A model generated the notes under the pieces. That model did no database searches. It saw only the letters and a program-made list of their open reading frames with translations, and had not been told where the DNA came from. Shown here one piece after another: positions 33,127-44,000 of a stretch of 64,000 nt of DNA; the stretch's first letter is position 1; each line of letters opens with the position of its first letter. The stretch is taken from NCBI GenBank assembly GCA_030268105.1, contig BSDZ01000080.1, forward strand, positions 2,273,001-2,337,000, in the 5' to 3' direction. The stretch is from Volvox africanus. Taxonomy: Eukaryota > Chlorophyta > Chlorophyceae > Chlamydomonadales > Volvocaceae. The translations under genes were made by a program, and so were the position numbers.

Positions 33127-36100
33127 CTAAAACTGCGGCGCCTGCTCCAAGGACGCCGCAATGACGTCCTGAACGTTGGTCAGCTTAACTAGCGCCTCCA
33201 CCATCGTAATCTCACTTTCCTTCTTCCAGATGACTTCTCGCACTTGGTGTTTAGCCAGTGGATTAGCGATCAAGTATTCCACCTGTTGCGACGCAGCATG
33301 GGACGGAGGGCGGGACACGTGGACGCCCCGGGACAAATTTACGTGCAGACTAGGCAACGATAAAGAACATGGTATGCGCGCAGTTCCCCAGCCCGTGAAG
33401 AAAGGAGCGCAGCGCAGGGCAAGCCCACCGGGCCTACAGTGGCGCCATATGTGCAGTCATGCCCAAGCTGCAAATTGGCGCGCCTGCCGGCTAGGCTTTG
33501 GAGGAAAGCTGACGGGCTTATCGTCATCGGTCTTACCAGTTGTTCATGCGTGATGAGGCGTGCGTGGACCTTGGTGGCGCACCGGACGGAGGCGGTGCGC
33601 AGCAGGCTCTTGCTGAACAGAGCCATCTCGCCGACGAGCTCGCCTGGACCCCGCTGTGCAATCAGCAACTCACGTGATGTGCCTGCATACCGCAGTAAGG
33701 CGGTGTTGCGTCTTGTCGTTATCAATTGTCGCTCCCACTGAGTCAAAACAACGATCCGCGAAATGTATCAAGCGCCAGCGCAATATTACATCACGCGGTC
33801 CCCATGATGGGCTAATTTCTGATGACGACACGCAACCCAAGCCAACACGCTCCAATCACGTTGACAATTTGAAACGATCTCATTGTTGTGCATCTAAAGG
33901 TCTTAGCCAAACACGCCAACGCCCTGTTTCATGGTGACAACGTTTCTCCCTTCCCCTTTCGCACCTGCGTTCGCTTGCAGCGAGCGGACGAACGCGCCAG
34001 CCTTGTCACTTGCGCGCATGAGGTTGACACGGTGCTGGCGGCTCTCTTCGTCCACGATGGGCGACATCGTATCGCTGTCATCCATCATCTCGTCCACGTG
34101 TGCGCCTGGCCGCGACCCCGCAGGCCGCGCAGCCGAGCTGGGCATTCCCTGACCTGCTTGCTGGGCAGCGGCCTGACCGTTGTTCGCCCGGCGTGGCAGT
34201 GTGGCCCACTTGACCAGGATGTCCACCGTGCCACTGACGATATAGAGTAGGTAAGCGCCTGCCGCCGCGATAAGGGTACAGTGAGTCCGGCCGAACCCAT
34301 ACGCCTCGCAAGTCGCCGAGAATCATAGGAAGAGAAAACACGTCACGCAACTAAGTCCCGCATGCAGTGACGTACAGGTGCGGCTAGGCTTACGCAAAAG
34401 ACAAATGGCAACACCTGTAACGCACATACCTCAGGGCTCAGGGCTCGCGGCTCAGGGCCTCTGAGCAGTTGACAACTGCAAACCTGCCTCGCCAACTTCG
34501 GAACCTTCACCCGACGCGCCTCCAGCTCACCTGTCTCGCCCTGGCGCATAATTACATCGCCCTCCTGGTACATCCGCTCGTGTCGGCTAACATTTGCCAG
34601 CCCCATCAAGAAGTCAGGCTTAGGGTTTGCCTCCGCGAACGTCATGCCACATGTCACACCGTTGTGCATCTCCTGGGTCTCGCCCTCGCGCAGCTCGCGA
34701 TTGGGCTTAAGCGGGAACTTCTTGTTCATAGTTACCCAGTCGTGCTTCATGAGCTCCGACATGGTGATCCGTTCGCGAGGATTCTGTGCGCAAACATTAT
34801 CCATGCGGAAGTTCTGCATGCTTCAGCTAGCCCCCCGGTTTAGCAAATACGGATAGGCGGGAGTGAAATGCGTGAGCGTCTCGCTCGTACATGCCAAAAG
34901 CCCGTTCACGCGGTCCAGAGAACTCCAATGCTTGAATGTCAGTAACCGGCATGACCTACCCGCATCACGACGTGTCATGCACGGGCGCCCATCATGAGCT
35001 CCCCACTTGAACTGATACCTTAGTCCGGTTGCATGCTCAGATTTCAGATATTGAATATTAAATATCGAAAGACAACTAGCCTCATACTATCCCGTATAGC
35101 GTACAGAGGAGTCGCCCAGTCATCATGCCCACCTTCGTGAGCATGCCCTTCAGCAAGTCCTTCAGCTCCTCTGAAATCGGGACGTCCGCAGGGTATCTGA
35201 CGGGTTCGTTCTGCACCACCTGGAACAGCTTGTACAGATTGGGTGCCGAGAAGGGAATGCGCCCAAACAGCAGCGTGTAGAGGCAAGCGCCCAACGCATA
35301 CACGTCCGTTGGGCGACCGCTGCAGTGACAAAAAGGGCATTAGACGAAACGCCTACATCGGTACAAGAACATCCAGCCTTCAGGTGCAGAGAGCGGACGT
35401 GTTGCAGCAAGGCAGACCTTTCATGCGTGCAGACGCACACTTGCATTCTGTTCACATCCACGCCCCACATGCACGTCCCGCCGCAGCCATAATTCCGGAC
35501 CCTACCGGTAACGTGTGTTCGGCTTCATCATCTCCGGGGCCAGGAATGCGGGCGTCCCATTACAGCGTTCCAGATATTCGTTTCCAGTGGCAAATACTTT
35601 TGAGCAACCGAAGTCGGACAGCTTCACTTCGCCACTCGCTGCCATCAGCACGTTCTCAGGCTTCAAATCTCCGTGCACCACCTTGTTGCCATGCAGATAG
35701 TCAAGCGCCTGGGGTTGCGAAATGCAAAACCGACCAACGAACCAATCGTCGCAATTGCAGGTATGCAAGGACCGCCAGAAGTGCGCGCTGCTTGGCTGGA
35801 TACCTTCAGGCGTCCGTAAAGCGGGTTAACAGTATAATTATAAGCCAAGAGTTCTGTGTTGTCAAATGGATCCGGACCGAGACAACACCCATCGTCTGAT
35901 TCACGAAAACAACGGCGGTCAATCAGCATTTCTTGCTGGCACACTTTCGCTGCTCCAAACTAACGGGCGCGAAGAAAGTGATGTCCAGCAAACACCCACA
36001 AAACCCAGTTCAAAACCTTCTAACCTAAACATTAAATGAAGCTGCGCTCCCCCCTTATTGATTGACCTCGTGTGGGCACCGTGTAAGGAGTATTCAAGAA

Positions 36101-37912
36101 GTGGTTGCTGGTGCAGGTTGAGGCCGCATCGATTTGAATCGCACAGGGCGCGGCGATGTAATGTTGGAGAGCTCTACTTGATTTCCCCCTCCACGCTGCC
36201 CCAATAAAGACCTTGACTCTCCGGGGCCCCCCCAGAACTCTTACGGCATGCTGCTGCAGCACTCTATTCTTCAAAAAACACAAAATGAATGGAGCAAGTA
36301 ACTGAACATCTTTATCATTACATACACAAAAAATGTGCTTTTAATAAATGTAATATAGTTAATACATATACCACTGACATCCTGTGTCTGCTTGTACCGC
36401 TGTGATCACTCACAGCTAAGCATGGAAGGCAACCTACCTTAACCATGTCTCTGAAGTACTGCAGCGCCAGGCTCTCTGGCAGCCGCTCGCGCTTCTCCAG
36501 CGCCTCCCGTGTCAGCACCGGCCCTCCCTCCATAAACTCCATTACTAGCAACAATTTCGATCCCGCCGGGTCATCAATGACCTCACTGAGCGTGACAATA
36601 TTATTGTGCTTCATTTTCTTCATAATCATAATTTCTCGCTTTAGGTCCTCCATGGGGTTCCGCTTCTTTGCACCCTGCTGCTGCGGCTGCGAGCTCTCCA
36701 GGTCCACCTTTCGAACGGCCTGAATAGGCAGGGGAGACCAGCACACAAGCAGCATTGCTCTTTATTACGAGAAGCACGCGTTCTGTTAGGTGGCTTCCCG
36801 CAAGACGAGCCACACCACGGCGGGTTGTCTTTCCGTGTGGCCTACACGAACACACCCCGCACGCCTCGGTACACACCCATGTTCTCGTAGCTGACCTCCG
36901 GGACGCATCTTCTGCACATTATCAAGTCCCTTACCTTCATGGCGTACAACCGCAAGTCGTACGTGTTGAGGCACAAAAACACTTTGCCGCAGGCACCACG
37001 GCCAAGAAACTTGACCACCAAGTACTGGTTTACAAACATGTTTCCTTTAACCTTGTCGATCCTCAACGTTGTTGTTTCCCTGCACAGCCGGTACTATTCA
37101 GCAACGTGTACAGACCGAATTTACCACAGAACACAGACAACTCACTTGTATTCATTATCAGGTCCAGGTACATGTTTCTCCTGTGCAAAGAGTGAATTAT
37201 GAAGCGCCTTTTCCATGACGCTTGCACCCAGTACCGGGACATCGCAATCTGCGAGTAACCACTTACGTTGGTAATTGACAGGCGAATGAAGTGCATACAT
37301 CCTACTTACCTCTCTGTTGTGCTTCCTCTTCGACATTGAAATTAGCTGTGGAACATTGGTCCCAGTCTGAGCCTTCTTCGTGCTCATAGTCCGCTCCATG
37401 CCGCTTGCTGATTTCGGACCGCTCCCGCTTAGGCGGAGGATGGTTACTTACAGAAGCTACGAACAAAATATGTACGCGGGTAACTTTCATACCAATCCCG
37501 CTTTCTTTCCAACGCAACCGCACCTTGCCCATTTGGAGAGGTCTGCGGTTGGGCATCCGGCCTCGTGTACAAAGGCTGTGGCGCAGGATACTGTTGCGGA
37601 GGGCTGGGGCCTGGCTGCACTTGGGTTGCTGCAGCTTGCACCAGAGCAGGTGCCGCTGGTGGCGGTGGGGCAGGCGCAGGCGCAGCGGCCTGCTTTACCT
37701 GCTCTTGCGGTTGCTGCTGCTGCTGCTGCTCCGCAGTTGGAGTGGCCGCCTTTGCAGATGCTGCATGGCCATTCAGCCCGTTTGATTCGGGCCTGCGTAA
37801 ACGACCGCCAAACGATTCAGGGCCAGGAGCATTTCGCAACAAACGACAATTCTGCTCACCGCGCAACTGTCGCAACGCTAGCTAAATCATCTTTTGATGA
37901 ACAACACCCCAT
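33127..37912 (-). CDS. CaMKK/GRIK-like protein kinase with C-terminal cyclic-nucleotide-binding domain
   Basis: Twelve exons close in frame (745 aa): 37860-37912, 37524-37792, 37310-37456, 37146-37248, 36935-37079, 36438-36719, 35506-35708, 35133-35319, 34531-34783, 33965-34258, 33537-33682, 33127-33282. It begins MGCCSSKDD, a classic N-myristoylation plus palmitoylation motif, then a Gln/Pro/Ala-rich linker. The kinase domain (about 209-485) has LGRGACGKVFL, YAMK, LKREIMIMKKMKH, VVHGDLKPENVL (HGD, as in plant GRIKs), LSDFGCSK, GTPAFLAPEMM, DVYALGACLYTLLFGRIPF and NPRERITMSELMKHDWV. The CNB domain (about 525-735) has GDVIMRQGETG, LLYIVSGTVDILV, and a phosphate-binding cassette GELVGEMALF with LLRTASV. 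An insert of about 80 residues splits it. Likely membrane-anchored and controlled by cGMP or cAMP. CaMKK/GRIK kinases activate AMPK/SnRK1; substrate here is inference. Confidence 0.9.
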
Positions 37913-38290
37913 TTTAGGCTTCAGGCGTTGGTGCGCTCCTTGAACGAGAGCTCAGAATACTAACAGCGTTTTAAGCTATATAAGTATTAGTAGGCCTAAT
38001 CACAGCCATGGCGTTTTTCATGGATTTGGGACGCAATGCATGGAACGCAAATGGTCGCAAAGCGGAATGAAAACGAGGAGTACGGCATATCAGGTATCCA
38101 TGCACAATAATCATCCTTTGTCGTTTTCATGATGTCGACAAATCTGTAAAACGCAATTCTGACCCGTCAATCATATGTACAAGTAGGTGAAATAGAACCT
38201 TATAACGTTGCGCATAACAATGTGCGCGACACGGCCCACCACAGGATGGTGCCTAAACTCGTTCGCATGGACCAATCATGAGGACAGCAA
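37913..38290. other. Intergenic: WDR60 3' UTR and kinase promoter
   Basis: 378 bases between the WDR60 stop and the kinase start, both genes on minus. They must hold the WDR60 3' end and the kinase promoter. No motif could be assigned. Confidence 0.5.
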
Positions 38291-41200
38291 TCAGGTTCGC
38301 GCCTTGGTTTTGACGCCTTTACTACCGCTTTTTGCAGCCGGAGCTATACCGTTAACCTGACCGTTAGATCTGTTAGACCCAATGCTGAGCCCGTCAGCAT
38401 TCTCCCGGACAATCTCCTCCAGAGTACGGAGCTCGTTCTCCCCCGGTGTGCACTGCTTCTGTGTCAGCAGGTTAACGTCCAACAAGCCATCGTCATAACC
38501 GACGCAGAACGCCGGAGCGCCTCCGGACTTGTCGCCCTGGTTCACCAGAGCTATGTCGAAGTACGTCGGCAAGGACGCCACTTGCTTGCTCTGCACAAAC
38601 GAAACATGGGTTTAAGGTAAGTTCGGGTTCACGGCTTCCATGACCACGCACACGACATTTTTAATTGGTTCCAACGATATGAATGCCCCACTTCCTACCT
38701 TAAGCATGAACGACTGCGCCGCGACAGGCGCGGTCCGCGACACCAGAATGTCAAACGTAAAAACCGTGCAAAGTGAATCCAGCGCAAAGAACACCGCAGG
38801 CCGCAGCGGCGACCAGCGCACAACCAGCATCTTGCCGCGCGAGACCTCTGGCCACACCAGCAGTGCCGCAGACATGTGCACGCTGTGCAGCGTCACGTTT
38901 CCGTTGCTGTGCCCCGAAACAAACAAATTTGGGACAAACGGCGACACGGCCATGCACGCGACGCAGGACGGCTGGGGGTCTGCATTGGTACGATTGGCCA
39001 TCGGGGACATATAATCATCTGGTACGTACTCCTTGGGTGCCGGCGGTGCGCCCACAAGCGACCCACGGAGCACCTTGCCCGCGTCGCTACCCGCCAGCAG
39101 CTGCATGTCCGCACCGGGCAAGACCTGAAGCGAGAAGGTCTGTACCAACTGTGGAACCACATGGAACAGCAACGAGATAGGCAAGCACCCGTCGCATGGC
39201 AGATTGAGTCGGCAACTGCTGTCTGGGAGAAGCAGGGATGGGGTGGAATGGCCGATCGATGGGACTTGCGCATCTGGGTCGACACTGCAGGACGAAGACC
39301 CAAGTACACGACCGACGGATTGCAGCCTCAGCTGCCATGCGCAACTACCCCTCCTCCTTGACACCTTCACGAGGGCACGCCTCGTCGTTTTGCACCATCG
39401 CTTCATTTAGCTGTTCGCAGGCAGCTACGCCAACAGTGTTTCTTCCCGGCTGGGACACCTCCGTCTGCGAAGCCTTCCTCACCTGGTCCAGCCGGACAGG
39501 CTCGCCTGGTGCTGCTGCCATCCCAATTCCCTTTGGTCCCAGCATCCGAAGTGTGCCCTTGCCAAGCCGCGATATCTGCGTGGTGCGCACCAGCTTAAGT
39601 CGGCTGCCTGGCCGCAGCCCTATGTCGGACTCCGCGGCATTGCGCTCCGCGGGCGACATGAGGACAGCGGTGTACACTGTCACCGTGCCCCAGCCGTTAA
39701 GGCTGATCACCTGGCACGGCCGGGCACGGCTCTCGGCTGAAATAGGGCAACACAACGCAAGGCGTGAGCCGGCGCAAGGCAAGGCGAAGCAAGGCAATGC
39801 AATGCGCGATTCACGGGTAGGAGATGGATGGAGGAGGATATTTGAGCACGTCCTGGGAGCGTAGACAGAATCCATGGGAGCAGAGTGATTTACTAGGGGA
39901 TAGTCCTTCTTCTACGTTCCTATCTTATATGCACTTCCACCAGCCAGGAACCTTCTATTAACATGGCCCATGATGCGTGGGCGCCTTACTGCATGGCGTG
40001 GTGGCGATGCCGACGATGGGGGCGGCAGTAGTGGCGACGTCCGCCAGGTACTCTGTAGTGTAGGATGGCCGCCGCAAATACATATTGGCGCCGTCCACAC
40101 GCTCCATCGGGTGGCGCGATTCCGGCTCATCTAGGTCCCACGCACAGACACCGCCCTCCTCCATGCCTTTACGCGTACAACCGGTGATGGAGTTTTCGTG
40201 GCGCAGGCCATAATAGCCATAGTTGCGACGGATTTGGAGGAACAGGTGAGGCATCGGCGGTGCAATCAATGTCCAAGGGAAAGGAGGATGTGGAGGAAGC
40301 AGGGGAAACGGATAAGTGTTAAAGTCAGCGAAGCGCCCGGCCCCTCCCTGGCCGTATTACTTGATCTGACATTCTTCCGTAGGGGGTCCAGAGGAGACAA
40401 TGGACGCGATGTAAAAAGGTGCATCTAGGACCTGGAATGTCCAGACTGCGCTGGCCATCACAACGAACGAACTCCTTGCACGGACATCTCTACACATGTA
40501 AACATACCCTGGTAAATATCGTCGCACCTGCGAACACAAGCGAAATCGACGGCGCAGGTGCCCAGCAGCAGCAGGACGGGGTGCCCTCGCTGACCAGCAC
40601 TGAGGCGGGCGCGTTGGGAGTGCTGAGGTCCCACACGCACAGCATTCCCTTGGATCCCAACGTGTGATCCTGCATAGTGGAATTATTAAATGAGACAGCG
40701 CGCATGTTCTTTGGCAGGTCGCGAGCTCGATCGCACCTGCAGCACTAGTATTATCCTTGCTTTCACAGGGGTGTAAGACGATAAATCCCGAGGCCCTTAA
40801 AACTAACCCATCTAGGCCGGACTCGGGAAGCTGCTTAATCGGTCGATATGCAGAGGTCTTACACACCTTTGCCCTCATATGGCTTATAAGGACGATTGCA
40901 TGGTCTTGGCACAGGCAACCTCCCGGACCGGCAGAAACCAAGATGAACCCGGTATCGACATTAAGCCCTCGGCCCGATGTCTGCTAACGCCCCAGGGGTC
41001 ATTCAGCCCAAGACATGTCGAAAACGTCCTGCACAAGCGTGACATCTCATCCCAAAGTACTGGAAAGTCACGAGGGAACCAGGGGAAATTTCAAATGGGA
41101 AAACTCACCGTACGCTCCCGAGCTATTGAATCGGAGCCTCACATCGCTCACCTGCAACAGCGCCTCGGCACCCAACTGAGCGCCCATGGGAGCATAAGCA

Positions 41201-43590
41201 GCCAGCAACAGTGGGCTGTTGCCCGGGCAAAACGCCACGCCTGTGACAGGCCTCTGCGCCAACAATCCTTCTTGCTGTCGACCGAGTTTTACGGTCCCCG
41301 CTGACAGGCCACTGTCCGTGCCGCCCAGGGGCGTGATTGTCATCTTCTTGGCGGCTGCAAAAGGGTGGAAAATGAGTGAAAAAGGAAAGCAAAGGCGCCA
41401 AAAAATGGAAGAAAACAGCAACACACAACAGTATACAACTCTGCTGCCGTTGAAGAAACCCGGGCAACTATGTGATGGACGTACTGCTTGCATCAAGGAG
41501 TTTTCACATGTGCAGGCCATTGCGTGTGTGCGCGATGCCAACAGGCCTCTGTGATGGCGACCCCGACACATTTCTAACCCCTTTCCTGATATGATACTTG
41601 TACCTGCTGTAACTTTAGACCTAACGAATTGATAGCCTAACTGACTGAGGCCTAATGCTTCGGAGCCATTGCTATGAGCTCTCACTCAACTGGGATTCAT
41701 CCCAAGCGCCGCCAGCATGATGGGTCCAGCCCAGCGCATGAATGCCAGCAGCTTGTTTTCTTGGTCGGGTGCCATGGCCGTGATCCGCATCACTGCACGG
41801 TTAGCAGTGTTTACCGCAGTTGCGGTGCCAGCACTGGTGCTGCCCCCCGCCGACAACGTGTGCTCGCCCTCAAACACAGTGTTACGATCCTCGGGCACTT
41901 GACAACTGTAAGTGCAGCAGTATATCTGCAGAAAGACATTTGGGCGGGGAGCGGACCACGTGTGCAGCAAGGCCAAATGGACAGGTCGAGGAATTGGGTG
42001 CTGGTCCCGCCTGGAGCGACTGCAAAGACTATCACAATAGGACGGGTGGAGGGCTGACCTTATTATTTAGAGACACACGTAAGCGGAAACCAGTTTGCAT
42101 CGTAGCGGATCTGAATAATCGCGCCATTCGACACATAGTCATGCCAGTGAGCGGCTTGCTAAGCCCAGATCAGAAACATGATACATCTAAACCTGTGGAC
42201 AGTGCAACGACTCCTGGCGCACTGCACGCATGCCCGGCAACAACCCTGGGAGCCACTGTCGCTGCTTCAATTGTAGAAGCGAACTTATCTGGCATCACGC
42301 GGGGCCTGCCTCTCTATGACTCCCACCTCATCCGTTTGCTGCTCCTCCTCTTTGTCGTCCTCGTGAGTCTGTGCTGAGGCCACTTTCAGGCCGGCATATT
42401 GCGACCTCGCCATATTATACAGCTCATACTTTGAGAGTGACTGCAGTTGCGGAAAGTCGTCCATCACCACGACCGCCAGCTTGAGCTGCAGGGTTACGGA
42501 GCGACAAACGAACGAGGCGGATCCCAGGCGGTCGGAAGGAAATGGTCCTTCGGCAAGCATGGCGCGTGGTGGGTAGTTTAGAAGCTTAGCACAAACCAGC
42601 ACGCTTCCTTCTTCATCATATATCAGACCTTTTCCGACGGTTCAAGCAACATCCAGCCGGGCTTTCTGCGCAAAGCGTATGCATGCTAAGTCCTTCATAA
42701 CCAGCACGGATAACGATGCCAACCGCTTGTTGTGTATGTGGCTAGTCCCAAATCCCAATAATTGAGGCAAAGGACAATCGACAAACACATCTCTGAGATG
42801 ACGATGGTTGTGTCTGGCTGGCTTGCGTGAGTGCGATGGGATCGTTTTCCAAGGAATCTCCTACCATTTTCTTCCGCTTGATGGCGCCAGCCAACTTCCT
42901 CATTGCTGTCTTACGCTGGGCATCCGTGAGGCCGTTGAATGCAGGGAGATCGACTGCGGCAGGATTTACGAGCGGAAGCTTGAATAACACGGCAAAGCCC
43001 ATTACGGGGCATGGCATAGCATGGCTTACTGTACTTCGGGCACGTGGTGCTTAGGGAAGGGTATTTCGCGTGTCGGGCAGCCCGCTCAGCGTGATATCCG
43101 TCGTACGCGCGGCGTGTCACACACAATGCTAGTGTCCACCGTCTTCCGCGAGGATTATAGAGGTGGGATAGGTCGGAGCAGTTGTGCACCCGTCGCCAAC
43201 CCAAAGTTCCTCACCGTTCCGGGATATCATCTTGGGTGCTAAATGCGTCGCCCCTCCAGACGGTGGACGTGCATTTCCAGTGTAGGACATCCTAACACCG
43301 CCCACACGCTGAGGCGATGGTAGATCTTTTGGTGTGGAGGGGGCCGGCGTCGTAGCTTTCGACATGTTCTTGGGCAAAACATCGTAGTCGTCCTCATCGT
43401 CATCCTCCCCCTACGTAACAACTGAAATGTCTGAACTGCCCCAATTAAAGCGAACTAGGCTTTGCAGCTGGGGCGAAGCTGAGGCACGACATGCCGGTCC
43501 GTCCACCATAAAGCAAGGAGACCTTCTACTACCTACCTCAAATCCATCATCATCATAGTTCTCAAACTCTTCGTCTTCGTAGTCCGACAT
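38291..43590 (-). CDS. WDR60/DYNC2I1 (FAP163), intraflagellar-transport dynein intermediate chain
   Basis: Intermediate chain of cytoplasmic dynein 2, the retrograde motor of intraflagellar transport in cilia. Eleven exons close in frame (744 aa): 43537-43590, 43215-43410, 42865-42953, 42327-42485, 41691-41925, 41152-41354, 40528-40669, 39990-40166, 39483-39736, 38699-39124, 38291-38590. The N-terminus MSDYEDEEFENYDDDGFE matches the acidic EDDFEDYEDDFE region of animal WDR60. LKLAVVVMDDFPQLQSLSKY aligns with the animal segment ending in DLPPVNEYDMYIRNFG. The C-terminal propeller follows: MLCVWDLSTPNAPASVLVSE, CCCWAPAPSISLVFAG, ESDIGLRPGSRLKLVRTTQI, LLAGSDAGKVLRG, FVSGHSNGNVTLHSVHMS, VVRWSPLRPAVFFALD and VFTFDILVSRTAPVA. 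The very long Lys/Arg-rich N-terminus of the vertebrate protein is absent. The tail is basic. Exon 3-5 boundaries are the weakest. Confidence 0.87.
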
Positions 43591-44000
43591 GGCTCTGCCT
43601 GCCCAAGAGTGTCAGCAACTGGACAGGCCAGGCGACGACGTCCTCTGGTTACAGATATATAAATTCACAACATACAAATCATGATGTAACAAGGTTTGTT
43701 AAATTACTATCCAGATTAAGCGCACTGTCCCTCAAACACGGATGACTTCTCTGATAAACCTTAACTGTATCAAAAGAAGGCAACACTCGCCTACTGTACC
43801 AACGTCTTGCGAGGCTAGTCGTCGCTTGTCCCCTTGGAACATGAGAGCATTGTCGTAGTCGTACAAGCGGTGTTGGGAAAGAAACTCGGCGTTCCATGAT
43901 ACGCCCCCGTGCAATCAAAAGAATATATATAATTAATTAGCTCTTACAGATTTATTGCGGCCAAGGCTGATCAGGCTTTAGGACCTGCTAGGGACAGCTT
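43591..44000. promoter_or_regulatory. Divergent intergenic region WDR60 / MnmG
   Basis: 410 bp between the WDR60 start (minus) and the MnmG start (plus). Both promoters must lie here. An AT-rich patch is seen near 43920-43945. Confidence 0.5.
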
